Shown here in pieces: positions 21,385 to 32,976 of a stretch of 64,000 nucleotides of DNA (its first letter is position 1; each line of letters starts with the position of its first letter). This stretch comes from Conchocele bisecta (Eukaryota; Mollusca; Bivalvia; Lucinida; Thyasiridae): the NCBI GenBank assembly GCA_029237695.1, contig CM055279.1:19595919-19659918 (forward strand). The letters are read 5' to 3'. The position numbers and the translations under genes are program-made. Below the pieces are notes generated by a model that was given only the letters and a program-made list of their open reading frames with translations, made no database searches and was not told the origin of the DNA.

Positions 21385-24300
21385 GGCCTGTTGCACAGTA
21401 AAGTGGCCAATTGGGTTAAAAAACATGTACAGCCTAAATATAATAAGAATATGTAACACAATTTAAAACATTTTGGTTTTATGTTAAAGCCAGTATTATT
21501 ACGCTCGTGTAGATGCGACTTTTGTTTAAATTGGTCACTGGAAAGTGTTGTTTTTTTAATTTATAGTGGCAAAATAGGCCATTTTTGTATGTAACGGTTA
21601 GCATCAACTTTTTGCATAGTTTTCAAATACAGAAGTATAAAATTTAGGAGCAGTTTCTTTAGATATGAACTTGTTTTGTGAGAATGTGCAATTTTGTTAC
21701 CTTTAATATGATATATTATATAACATTGTACCGCATATAGTTTTCTGTAAACTCGCGATTGAAGTAAAACATACCCAATGTAACGGCTTGACTTTGTGGT
21801 ATAGCCCTAGTTTTAAGACTGAGCAAGAAAGTGCACAGAAGTAGTTAATTGCACTAGTTTTATGACTTAGCTAAGTGGTCTTTATCATATTTGAAACATA
21901 CAATGTATGGCTGGACACAATTAATGAAAATTTGAGAAAATCATAATTTTAATCACATTTTTTTTTTGTGACGGAAAATCTGTAACGTCCGTCACATATG
22001 ATTATTTTCAAATAAAAACATCATACATAGTTAAAACACGATTTATCTTCTAGGTAAACATGGACCTTATTCTATAAATATCAAATTATGAGCATAAATG
22101 CAGTTGTGAACAAAACCTGGACCAATGTTCAAAAGTTATGTGTAACGTCCGTCACAGTAACGTCCGTCACAATTCTCAATAGTATATATTATGTCTATTA
22201 TTATGCAGATTAAGTATCACAGTTATACATTTTAGCACTGAAATAGAAAGCAAACACATAACATTGTCATAAATTAACAAATTTACTAGTTATTTTCATT
22301 TCTGTCCATTTGTCTTGTCTTCAAACCACAATGTTATGTAACATTCAATTTTAACAGACATCAAACCTCGCACAGTCGAGCCTCAGACATAGATTTTTTC
22401 AATTAATTTACATATTCTGTGTAGATAAAGTTAGTCTGCATACCAGCGCAATGTAAGTTTTTGGTTTACATAGATAGTTTGTTTGATTTTGCTTATATTA
22501 TCTACTGGGAACAGACATTACACCAATGGGACGGACGTTACACATATGATGTATGGTGTGTCGTGAGCCCATGAAACATTTCTCAATGCTTTTTCCTACT
22601 TGTAAATTGTCACAGGATCGATTTCATCTGTTTTTACATCAATTTATGCAATATTCTAATCTAACTAATCCAACATAGATAGTTGAGAGAATGTATCAAC
22701 ACAGCAGGGACAACGGATGACGGTATAGCACCAGACTCCAATCACAGCAGGCAATTTCCTGCAGTCTATTCTCAAAAATCTGTTTACGATTAATTAATAT
22801 TCCTGCATAGTATGCCAGTTGATCAGTTGTCAGAATGTCACCATCATGGATGCAATCAGTATAAAACGTGAGGAAGAAAAAGAAAGGAAAAGAAAACAGA
22901 GAGATCGAAGCAGGATAACGAAGGCATTACTATACATTTTGTATATGTATCAAACATGTCAGAGTGAATCTGATCAGGGTATACATGTACAATGGTTGCT
23001 AAAGTATAATTGTTTTGTAACCACTTATTTGAACCGTCTCAATGTTCTGACAAGTCATTGGAACCTAATTGACAAGACAGTTCAAATGAGTGATCATGAC
23101 ATACTCTTTCCAGGAGAAATATTATAATTTACCATTAAATCATAATGTGATACATATTCTCAGTCTAAGAATGAGTTACTACGGTATATTTAATTGAAAT
23201 TTAAGGAATCATAATGTACATTTTCAGTATTTATTCCATGCATGATGAACATGATGAAAAATGTAGGCCAGTCAACATTCACATCTAGAACTAGTTGCTA
23301 TGCTGCACATAAATGAACATTGAACCTTGTGGAAAAGGTTGATCGTTCGAGTACAACAACTGCGAAAACACTTGCTGGTAGCCAGAAATTGCACAGTGTA
23401 TCAAGCATGGGACATGGATATCAGCTGAAAGTTAGAGAGCTCAGCTGTTATTGTGAAGGATGTAGAAATGACGGACAGTGTGGGAACAGTGAGTATGTCG
23501 ATCAGTGGAAACCACGTGTCCTGAAAGCAGTCGACCAACCATGTGAAGCACTAGACCTGCCCATGCTTTCGGAAAAAGAGCCTGAAGTGACCAACGTTGC
23601 AAATGACAATACCTTGACCGATGAAGTGGAAAATACTGATTCTCTTAACGGTTTTGTGGCAGTCAAGTTTGTGACAAGAAAATCAAAAATTTGTTTCTTT
23701 GCGAAAGTTATAGAGGCGGAAAATGATGATGTACATGTATGGTTGGAATATCTGGAAAGGGTGGGTGAAAATTACCAATATTTCTGAAGAGTCATGGCAA
23801 CGAAAAAATGATATTGTGTGTTCGTTACCATCACCAGTCTCTTGTCACAGGGTCGTGTGTGAAATGTGTTTTCAATTTAAATGACAAAAACAGAAAAAAT
23901 GTTTGGCAAGCTTCAAACTAAATTAATTTCATGGTATGTCATAATGTGCATGACTGTATGGCAAACAGTGTATTAGAACCTGATCAGAATGCAGGAGTGT
24001 GTAAAGATGTAAAGAAATAAGTGACTTTAACTCTTAATTTGACAAATGTAATGTCGTCTCGGATGTTGTAACGTCCGTCCCCCATCACTACATATGGAAA
24101 ATGTATTAACTGTCCAAGAAACAACAAACATTATAACATGTTAAACAAGTTTGTTATTTACCCCACATACTGTATATATCATGTTGAAAGCATTTATATC
24201 TGTTAGTTTGTAGATAACGGTGATGTGTTTCCAGAAAAAAATAACAATTCACCAATTGTGTGACTATTTTGAAAGTTATCATTGATGTATGCCTACTTAA

Positions 24301-24986
24301 ACACTGCATAAATATTTAAATATGTTCACAATGAACAGAAGTTAAAAGGCAGACCATTAACACACATGATGCAGCTTATATGACAAACAAACTTTGAGTA
24401 TATGTTTATGTAACGTCCGTCCCCTATTTTGTAACGTCGTCACATTTGCAGCTTTGTGTAAATAACATGTTCTGGTACTTAAATACTGGTCGTTACTAGT
24501 TGTTAAAGTACGTCTTGTTTGATGGTATTGTGTTGTTAGCTTGATTTATAGTAAGAATTATTAATGTTAAAACTTTAGATACACTTGCAGCAGTAGTGAC
24601 ATAATTATTGATGTTTTTTGCAAAAACCTATTGGACCTACATGTGCGTAAAAAGTGAGAAATCCTGATGATTGACATTGGAAACCATTTTTTATTGATGA
24701 TCTGTACACTATCTAAGTTTTAATTACAAATGACAATACTTGTATCCATTCTATTGCATTTTCATATGTATGTAACACCCTCTGTGTAACGTCCGTCCCG
24801 TTATCAGACTGCATTTGTTCAACTAAGAAAATAAATAATACCAGACAAAAAGTTATCTTTCTATGCGTTATTCCATTAGCGTAATATGTCGAACAATAAA
24901 ACAATACAATAAAACTAAGAAAATATTAAAGTTTATTTTTGAGTTATGATGCTAACCCAATTGGCAACTTTACTGTGCAACAGGCC
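21385..24986. mobile_element. 3.6-kb DNA transposon with 34-bp inverted repeats and ATAT target duplication
   Basis: Left end 21385-21418 starts GGCCTGTTGCACAGTAAAG and ends GGGTTA; the right end 24953-24986 is its inverse with one mismatch. ATAT flanks both sides (21381-21384, 24987-24990). The same GTGTGGAC array lies on both sides. The interior carries at least seven TAACGTCCGTC motifs (near 21985, 22142, 22157, 24068, 24411, 24431, 24786, and inverted near 22530). The coding content is a fragmentary gene (22834-23880). Not enough protein remains to name a superfamily. Confidence 0.85.
22834..23880 (+). pseudogene. Remnant transposon gene with Cys-rich LSCYCEGC motif
   Basis: A possible first coding piece (about 22843-22925) is strongly basic and charged (KREEEKERKRKQRDRSR). 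The best-preserved piece runs from about 23305 to TGA 23785-23787: VRELSCYCEGC, then CGNSEYVDQWKPRVL, an acidic linker, and FVAVKFVTRKSKICFFAKVIE. I associate a Cys-pair plus Cys-Asn plus Trp arrangement followed by an FVAVKF-type strand with the 3' end of proteins common in mollusc repeats. After 23787 related sequence continues in other frames to about 23880 (SPVSCHRVVCEMCFQFK). No catalytic core is visible, so this may be a non-autonomous deletion derivative. Confidence 0.5.
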
Positions 24987-24990
24987 ATAT

Positions 24991-25262
24991 ATAGTTTGTG
25001 TGGACCGTTATATTATAGTTTGTGTGGACAACATACTTTTTCAAACTAAAGGCCACATATTTGTTAAACAGTTTCTGGTTTGAGTGTACATAATGTACAC
25101 TATCCTTTACTTTTTTTCAGATTTGTTAAACAGTTTCTGGTTTGAGTGTACTGTACATACATGTAGAGAAATTGTGTGGACAGTACTATCTATAACTTGT
25201 GTGGACAATGTTATATATGGTCTGTGTTAACCGTTATATTATAGTTTGTGTGGACAACATAC
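24991..25262 (+). repeat. GTGTGGAC repeat block 3
   Basis: Continuation of the plus-oriented arm beyond the 3.6-kb transposon: AGTTTGTGTGGAC, AAACTAAAGGC, TTGTTAAACAGTTTCTGG and GAAATTGTGTGGACAG. Confidence 0.85.
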
Positions 25263-26161
25263 ATTTTTCCTTTTATCTCTTTAACTAACTAGGCTGGCTG
25301 GCCACTGCACGAGTCGATTATACCCCAAGAGTGGGGTGCTGCAGTATGACAAGTTAGATAGGGCCGTTTTGGCTGGGGTCCGTTCTGGACTGTGTCCGTT
25401 TTCACTTTAATTCACCAATTTTCCACGTTCAAAAAATCTCCGCCACGTTTAGCTACGATGGGAAACGTGGCAGAACGTTATTTCACGTTGTAGCCATGGC
25501 ACTACCACACCTCCGTCTACGTTTTTGACTTGTATCCCGAGGCACAACGTGACGAACCTACAGTTCAGCCGATAACATTTAAGAAGCAAATGGCCTAAAC
25601 ACACAGATAGAACTGTATATTAAACATATAGCGTTTAGGGGTCATTTCACTCACCGCCTTTAAAGCATAAACATTGGAATCACACATTGAGTTACAGTGT
25701 CTTTGACGACTGGATCGTGCCGTCTTCTACAAAACTTGTCAACACCCGTTGACCATTTCGTTTCTCTGACAGGAAAGGCAACATGACAGCGGGGTCAAAA
25801 ATCATCACGTCACAACGGACGCAGAGCCGCATCACACTTCATTTACATGTGTCCTGCCACACAAAATAATCCATTCCAAACTTCAGATCTTGGCTGTGTT
25901 CTACAGCCCCTGTGTAAACACTGTCTCCACATGCATTAATAAACCACATCAGTGCACCCGAACCTGTCTCAAAGCACCTGCAACACAAACATATGCATTT
26001 TTCTCCGGACTATTTTTTGAGGGTACCGACCCGGAAGCAGTCTATCTGTGTACTGCGGTCAAATGTGAAATCTGCCGTCCATAGCGTATATAATTACTGC
26101 CATCGCATCAACGTGATTCAAGAAATGAATATCACGGCCTCCCGCCGAGGTGTTCTCTAAG
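25263..26161. other. No gene supported
   Basis: Mixed-composition sequence without long frames; no repeat structure seen apart from short chance ones. Confidence 0.45.
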
Positions 26162-26168
26162 TATGAAA
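26162..26168. other. Candidate target duplication TATGAAA, left
   Basis: Repeated at 28443-28449. Seven exact bases (eight with one mismatch), compatible with the 8-10-bp duplications of MULE elements but short enough to be chance. Confidence 0.4.
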
Positions 26169-26177
26169 GGATTACAG

Positions 26178-26342
26178 TCAAAACGGCCCCAAGTCAAAAC
26201 GGCCCCGAATTGGTCAAAACGGCCCCCCAATTTGGTCAAAACGGCCCCTCCAAAAAAAATCAGAAGTCAAAACGGCCCGTGTTTTGGTCAAAACGGCCAC
26301 TATTATGGTCAAAACGGCCCCTAATTGGTCAAAACGGCCCCG
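26178..26342 (+). repeat. Left terminal array of GTCAAAACGGCCCC
   Basis: Seven units separated by 2-12-bp spacers (CCGAATTG, CCAATTTG and similar). Mirrors the inverted array at 28318-28433. Confidence 0.9.
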
Positions 26343-26817
26343 ATATATTTCCATATTTTTTTTTTTGAGAAATGATAATTTACAGCATAATGTCGTAAAT
26401 ATCAGGTGTTATTACCGATTTGTTATGGCTTCCTTGTTAATTGACCATTTATAATGAAATGAGATAATTGTGATATATTTTAGCCAAATACGGAATCGAT
26501 TTATTATTAGGTATATCGTTGATAGCAGTTTATTAGTTACTTAAGTGGTACATTAGTTAAAGTCGGTATGGTACGTATGTTTGACATTAGAAAATTAAGT
26601 GATTATGTCATGCGTGTTTGCAGCGAATTACTACTTATCTGCGGTACGTTCATACCCTGGACCTGATTGAATATACTGAAATCCTCTCTAGCGTGATTAT
26701 AGTGTGCATTTTATTGCGTAAGTACTAGTTACGTTTGTTGTTCTTTGGATTATAACTTACAATTTGTTGGAACTTTCACAGTTTAATTATTACAATAGTG
26801 TGCTGGACATTGAAATT

Positions 26818-26925
26818 ATGGACATAACTGTAGATTACCAATGTACTGAGTGTAGCGGAACCATACTGAGCGACCATCATGCCGTCGCATGCGACAACTG
26901 TGAGGAGTGGCAGCATCATCGATGT
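26818..26925 (+). pseudogene. PHD-like zinc-finger first exon of a transposon gene
   Basis: ATG 26818 opens MDITVDYQCTECSG, followed by ILSDHHAVACDNCEEW and QHHRCKT. The pattern CxxC...CxxC...HxxC with a Trp resembles a PHD-type finger. It ends at a plausible donor (GAT|GTAAAA, about 26922), consistent with being exon 1. The frame runs on to 27045 but becomes hydrophobic and low-complexity. The rest of the gene is missing, so this is a remnant. I recall similar short fingers at the start of MULE-type transposon proteins in molluscs. Confidence 0.5.
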
Positions 26926-27836
26926 AAAACTCTTTTTTTTTTCTTGTACTATACACGAACACCCATTGTGACGACTGTGAAAATAACACAGTATGACTAT
27001 ATTCTATTTATTTTGCTTGTATCGACAACAATGTTTAAGAAATAAATAGCGAACAGTGTATGCCCTGATCAACCATGGAAACATATCTCAAACTATACGA
27101 CTACGCTGCTGAACCTTTTCCTGTGTATTAAGATAACGTTTGTTCACACAGTATGATTATAATATATATTTTGAAAAATAAATGACGTACAGTGCATGCC
27201 CTGATCAGCCTTTGTCGATGCTCGGGTGTTGCCGGTGGACGCATTTTTTTGTGGTGTGCTGGTCACTTGAATGTTTGTTTGGCATGTCACCCGCAGGTGT
27301 TATCAGACTAATTCATGGTGTTTCCCGTTTTCTGTTGACGTCCTGTTGTTAATTGATTACCTGTTGTCAATCATTGGGGTTTGCACAGTATATACCCAAA
27401 TAAACATCAGAAGCCCTGATCAGACTGTGTTTCACTTGTGTATTTATTGATAATAATCCTTAGCGGTCATAATGTGTATACAAATAGGAATTGATATTAT
27501 GCTCGACTGACAAAATTGCTAGATTAGATGCGACCAGCGTTGCTCCAGATCTGACCCGTGGCATTGAGTTCTATCTGATGCCACACTGTTGGATGTTAAA
27601 TAGAATATTTGTACATCTAGGTACGGATATATACTGTTCATAGATGACTACCGTAAGAATTGTTCAAGATTTGCTATTTGTTGTGATGAAGCCCACTGTA
27701 GGCTATTATATTGTTATTTGCTAAATGGATTATTTGGTGTTTGTCTTAATCTCACGTTGACATAGTGGCCTGTGTATCAATAAAAGGTGCGAAAAACAAT
27801 GATACGCCAAACAGTGCAATACATGGACTTAAAATT

Positions 27837-28283
27837 ACATTTTTATATGTAAATCAATTTCATTTATAACACAATAGAAATAATCATGGATTGGAGATAT
27901 ATATTAAAACAATATTATCTGTGGGCGGGCGGTGTCCACAATCAATGTTAAGTTTTCGTGTTTGAGTCCATTTCTTTGTTACTGTACCACCTAGGACCGC
28001 CAAACTTTCACAGCTTCATAATCAAGGGGTGCCCACCACGTAGACATAGCACTATGGCTTTCACTACTCTATAGCAAAGAAAATAATAAATGAAAAATGT
28101 CAGATAATGAAAAATAGAAGTTAAACATGATATAGAGACATGGCATGTTAGTCTACCCACCACGTATCACTATCCAACATGTTACTTTATTTTTAAATTG
28201 ACCCATTTACATTTTTATATGTAAATCAATTTCATTTATAACACAATAGAAATAATCATGGATTGGAGATATATATTAAAAAA
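27837..28283. repeat. 77-bp direct repeats 372 bp apart
   Basis: ACATTTTTATATGTAAATCA through ATTGGAGATATATATTAAAA occurs at about 27837-27908 and again at about 28209-28280, almost unchanged. Either a local duplication or two ends of a 300-bp insertion (27909-28208). Confidence 0.8.
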
Positions 28284-28317
28284 AAATGTATTTTCAATGG
28301 TATTTATCATATGCATG

Positions 28318-28433
28318 GTAGGGGCCGTTTTGACCAGGGGCCGTTTTGACTAATTTCTGAAATCTTTTGGGCCGTTTTGACCAATTAGGGGCCGTTTTGA
28401 CCAGGGGCCGTTTTGACTAGGGGCCGTTTTGAC
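28318..28433 (-). repeat. Right terminal array of GGGGCCGTTTTGAC
   Basis: Six inverted units matching the left array at 26178-26342. Confidence 0.9.
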
Positions 28434-28589
28434 TTGCTCCCATATGAAATGTCTCTTAAATTAAATGTGGACAAATATCTTACGATAAATTACGGCCGGT
28501 AAAACGGAAACGTGCTTGTTGTTGTTCCTTCCTTTATTTGGAACGGTTTAGTGACACCTAGTCCAAGGGAAGTAATCGATATGCTGCGG

Positions 28590-28770
28590 TATGTGGACAG
28601 GCTTAATACGTGGACATTTCGCCGGACCGGTCTTAATGTAATGGAAAGCATCTTCATTTAAGTTTTCTGCGGACGTTCGGTTGTGTGGACATCTGATGTC
28701 CACGCAACTTTGGCATGTCCACATAACGAGGGGATATACCCACATATGTCCACACAACGCGGTAAGTATG
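28590..28770. repeat. GTGTGGAC repeat block 4, degenerate and in both orientations
   Basis: Scattered ATGTGGACAGG, ACGTGGACATT, GTGTGGACATC and GTCCACACAAC motifs. It abuts the integrase-side half of the Maverick, mirroring block 1 which abuts the capsid-side half. Confidence 0.6.
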
Positions 28771-28774
28771 AGAG

Positions 28775-28780
<6 letters not shown>

Positions 28781-28821
<41 letters not shown>

Positions 28822-28832
28822 TATATATATAT
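28781..28832. repeat. (AT)n microsatellite
   Basis: TATA-rich run with two short interruptions. Confidence 0.9.
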
Positions 28833-28837
28833 AAGAA

Positions 28838-29001
28838 CAATGTTAGTTGACAAGCTTTATTACGATCTGCTCGATGTAGGCTACACGGCCCTTAATCACC
28901 GTTTAGCTTGCGCAAAGGGTCTGATCCATCTGACCCAAGATTCTCTCGAGACGTGGCGCGAGGACGAACACTCGGCACCCTTTTCGCAAAGTGGATGTTA
29001 G
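28838..29001 (+). pseudogene. Fragment resembling a Maverick integrase N-terminal region
   Basis: The frame from ATG 28840 reads LVDKLYYDLLDVGYTALNHR...LTQDSLETWREDEH before drifting to a stop at 28999-29001. KLYYDL followed by a helix-rich segment and a TW-x-x-x-E/D-x-H end looks like the segment preceding the catalytic core in Maverick-type integrases. If so, it is a relic separate from the integrase that follows. Alternatively it is an unrelated small Maverick gene. Bases 29002-29138 hold no clear frame. Confidence 0.3.
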
Positions 29002-29138
29002 ATTCCTCCGACTTCAGAACTTAACCGGCAGCTGCAGCGAAACTTCCAACAAAATTTTAGTATTGACGACGCAGTTTCCGGACGATCTGACGAGGGCATG
29101 TTGGAGACTGTTCGATCTACTAGAATATCTCGATTACG

Positions 29139-30118
29139 ATGGACTACGCGCAGCTTGATAGCAAACTATAGGTTCGCATAGCGCGCAAGTTAGCGAACAC
29201 ATACTGCAGTCCCCGTGGCTACTGGAAGGGTCTCGCGGCCATCAAGAACCTCGCCGCGGCGACCAAGGTTTCCGAAAACGCTGCCAAGGAATGGCTCAAG
29301 AAGCAGGCGATCTGGCAGATCTATTTGCCCGCACCGCGCAATATTCCACGCCCGAAATTCGACGTGCCGGTGCCGAACGAAGTCCACCAAGCAGACCTCC
29401 CTCACGATCGCGTCGGTCGCAAGACTTACAAGTACGACCTGACAGTCGTTGACATAGCGAGTCGCTATAAGGGGGCTGAGCCACTGACCACTAAGGACTC
29501 TAAGGAGGTGGCCGAGGCTCTTTCCCGAATATAAGAGGAGTCCTCTCAAATGGCCGAATCTTCTCCATGTCGATCCCGGCCGCGAGTTTATGGGCGCGGT
29601 CGGTCTCTCAGCTGTTGGCTAATCACGACGTTTCTGTCAGACGCGGCCGCGTCGACATCCACCGGGACCAGGGTATCGTGGAGCGGTTCAATCGATCCCT
29701 GGCTGAGAGGCTGTTCGCACACCAATATGCCGAAGAGCTTGTAGACCCTGATACGCGATCGACCGAATGGGTGACCAGGCTGCCCGCCGTGGTCTCCGCA
29801 TTGAACGACGAGGTGACCAGATTGATCGGTAAGAAGCCCGTAGATGCCATGAAGGCGAAAAAGGTGGCGCATAAGCCCTCCGCCGTCTCGCGCGGACGAC
29901 CCGTTGGTTTAGCGGAGAAACGGCTTCCGTCGGATGTTGACGTCCAGTACCTCTATCAACCGGGAGAGCTCGAGGGTGGCCGCCGCCGGGCGACTGATCC
30001 CGTGTGGTCTCTCAATGTATATCATCTGGATCGATCTATTACCAAACCCGATGAGCCCATGCTCTGCTACATCGACAGTGGTCCATCGACACCCAGCTGC
30101 CCCCGGACCGTCCGTCGT
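29139..30118 (+). pseudogene. Maverick integrase (retrovirus-like, DDE type), broken
   Basis: An integrase of the retroviral type used by Maverick/Polinton elements for insertion. Start ATG 29139; TAG 29169-29171 stops it after 10 codons, but the same frame continues with the N-terminal helix region (SPRGYWKG, KEWLKKQAIWQIYLPAPRN). The catalytic core follows: NEVHQADL and YDLTVVDIASRYKGAEPL (first acidic residues), then VDPGREF in a shifted frame (about 29565-29600), then VDIHRDQGIVERFNRSLAER (glutamate region). Frameshifts lie near 29534 and 29605. After the core, EVTRLIGKKPVDAMK and PGELEGGRRRATDPVWSLNVY form the C-terminal domain. Convergent with the polymerase, whose end lies about 90 bp downstream. 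Confidence 0.85.
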
Positions 30119-30208
30119 CATAGTCGGTCAGGCTCTCGTTAGAGCCTTTCCGACAGTTAGACTCTCGTCAGAGTCTTTGGTATTCTCCCCTTTTTCAGAG
30201 TCCTTTTT

Positions 30209-32970
30209 TTACCTATCTATAGGCTCGGTGTGTACCCCGTCTTCCATCACTCTCCTCTTGTCGTAGTACGCAGACAACCCAAACTTTTCTTGAGTGTACG
30301 TCTTCATCACACCGTTAACCATTCGGAATCCCCTGTTCTCCGCCATGTCCCTTCTCCCATCGAGAGTGCTCTTGTACCTCCCCCAAGTCAGATCGTTAGA
30401 TCTCCTCGACATTGCTGCACAGAGCGATGGCTCTATCTCCCTGAAATTCCAGCTTGAACAGTCCCGGAGTTCTGTTGCTCCACGCATCCTACGCCAACCA
30501 CTCGGCCTTCTCCTTATTGCACTTTCTCTTCATCTTCTTTCTCACCACCGCCGCCAGCGTCTTCTCCGACACGGCGAAGTACATGCTATCACTGTCCATC
30601 TGTATAAGTTCGAAATCTCCGCGATCTACGTACTTGTCCAAGAAGTCGTAGTAGAACTCCAGCATCCGGAGCTTGGCCAACTGGTAGACGACTATGCTAC
30701 ACTGAAACGGTCTGTTGATCAAAACTCGAGTCTTCCTGCTCGATATCTTGTAAGCCTCCCCAATCTCCTCCAGGTCTTCGAACCATGCCGACCTCAGTGC
30801 CCGGTCGACAGTCTTCTCGTCCTTCGTATAAGTGGTGTTCATGTGTCTCTTTTGCGCCTCTATCAGCTTGCCACAACGCGCGTTGCCAACCAGTTTCAAT
30901 ATCTCCGCCAACACCTCCTTGCTCTTGTCGACGTCCCCCGTCCGTCTGGCGGCTGTGACCTCTTTAACGAACCATTGGAACGGTTTGCCGGGCGTGTAGT
31001 CTATCGCCATATGCACCGCCTTGACTTCCAGACCGTGCTCCAGATACCACTGTAGCAGCGGGGATTATATGATCATCTTCTTGGCGGACAGTGCCCCCCA
31101 CGAGCTTTCTCTGACCTTCGACCCTAGTCCTCCCGGTCCTTTTCAGGTAGTCCTTCAAGTGCTGCGGAACCTCGGTCTCGTCGACTTCTCGATTAATGAA
31201 CAGCGGCGACATTTCAGAGAACTTGTCTTGCAGCGTTTCCGGGACCACTATATCCAATTCTGCAAGTCCGAACGACTCGTCGAGCATGACCCTCCTCACG
31301 AAACGGTCTATATGCGACTGTCTTTCCGGGTCGTCACATGTCCGTATCTTCTCCTCCCCGCACGGCATGTCTTTCGACAGGGTAGACAGGTACAGCGCAT
31401 TGGCGTCGTACCCTAGCACCGCCTTGCACATCTTCTCCTCCAGACTCCCTACCAGACCCCTGATCGTCGACCTGCCAGCCTCTGCGTATCTGGAGAACAC
31501 TATGGACGGACCTCCGACCAATCCCTCCTTCATCATCGCGTATGTCTCACCCTTCGACGACCACATCTCGGGCGTGTCCGTCTTCCCATCGATCGACCCG
31601 CGGAGCAGGTACTGTAGGGAAACACCTGGCAGAGATACAGCGTCCTTGAGTATGTCCACACCTCTCCCCCTGTAGAACTCCGTCATTTTAGTCAGAGCCT
31701 CCAGGAACGGTCCGACGTCTAAGTCGTTGTAGTGTTGCAACCATTCCTGGAAACGTGTTCATCCTTTCTCTCGGAAGACCTTCTTTCACTATTTCCACTC
31801 GGACAACGACAGTAGGAACTCATCCTTAAACTTCGAGTACCACTCGGGATAGTCGGACATCCCCGGATGGTCGAGCTTGTCCGCGCTATCGAACCACTCG
31901 TACGGGAAGTGGGACTTTACCGTTTTACAGTCGTACGCCTTAACCCACTTGTCGTACGTGGTACCGGGTCCCAGATACTGGATGATGTCGAGAAATCTAA
32001 ACTCCGGGGTAAACAGAAACATCGTCGTGCTGGCCCTCTTTCCGACCATAACCTTATTCGCGGTGGCCGCCAACTTCTCGACAAGGTACTGCTTGATGAG
32101 GTTCATGTCGTACCTGCTGCAGTTGAATCCCACCACCGGGACTTGGTCGATCCATGAGACGATCTTCTCTTGCCGAGGCTTCGACAGCATCTCTATGTCA
32201 GTCGGCATATCATCCTTCCTAACCCGCTCCCTGATGGCATTGACTCTCCTCTGCAGCTAGGTCACGAACTTCTCGACCAGAGTGTCGGGATCTCGTTCGC
32301 ATATGTGGGTGATTCCCTCGTGCATCGTATCCCCCAACGACACCGATATAGGAACTTGCTCGACCTCGAAGGTCAGGTCTTTGGTGGGTCGCGTGGTTTT
32401 CGACTTGTCGAGATACGCTTCGAAGTCGTAGACTATCTGGTGAGGGTACAGAGTCGTCTCCTCCTCGCGCGGCGATTGTGGATAGTGGCGATCCTCATTG
32501 AACCACGCCCACTCCCACATCACCACAAGCTCGTAACCCGCCTCCTTTATATTGGCGTCTTCAATTTTCGTCCTCTTGTACAGCGATCTCGCATTACCTC
32601 TCCTGCAATGCGTCGGACATCCGTGCCAGTAGCATCCGTGAAACTAAAACACGGTCTGGGTCTCGTGACAGTAGCCATCGACCGGATCGCCGGCCACCGA
32701 CCTCTCGCCGCCGTGACCGCATCTCGCGTGATGCATGTGCTTCCCACCCTATCCTCGTCTCTGCTCAACCTTTGAATCGACATCACGCTCGCTGACCCCT
32801 TGGGATAGAACGCCTTCTCGTAGGCCGACTGCGGTCTCTCTATCCTCTTACCTGGACATATCACCACGGTCTTCCCACCCAAGCAGGTGGTCGTGTGCCT
32901 GTGCATGTTACACGACTTTGTGAACCGTTTTTGGCATCCTGTGCACCAGTACTCGTTCGTTTGTCTACGG
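30209..32970 (-). pseudogene. Maverick family B DNA polymerase (protein-primed type), broken
   Basis: Replicative polymerase of the Maverick, read on the minus strand from about 32970. In order: a Cys/His finger (CTGCQKRFTKSCNMHRH, about 32950); a block with CYWHGCPTHC (about 32634); exonuclease motif I (IVYDFEAYLD, about 32440); motif II (VVGFNCSRYDMNLI, about 32140); polymerase motif A (LGYDANALYLST, about 31410); motif B-like KLVGNARCGK (about 30900); and motif C-like QMDSDSMYFAVS (about 30600). It ends with FGLSAYYDKRRV and a stop at 30209-30211. In-frame stops include TAG 32257-32259, TAG/TGA at 31786-31791 and a TAG at about 30489; frameshifts lie near 32640, 31100 and 30487. Motif C has DSD where DTD is usual. 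Not functional. Confidence 0.85.
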
Positions 32971-32976
32971 GATACG

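Larger units (their letters stand above)
26169..28442. mobile_element. 2.27-kb MULE-like element bounded by inverted GTCAAAACGGCCCC arrays
   Basis: The left end (26178-26342) carries seven copies of GTCAAAACGGCC(CC); the right end (28318-28433) carries six inverted copies (GGGGCCGTTTTGAC). The interior keeps a PHD-like first exon (26818-26925) and an internal 77-bp direct repeat. The MULE assignment is an inference from the N-terminal zinc-finger type and the possible target duplication; no MULE transposase core is present. Confidence 0.6.

Noticed and set aside
30294..32775. Long plus-strand frames (up to 253 codons)
   Set aside because: Antisense shadows of the polymerase, whose motifs are all on the minus strand.
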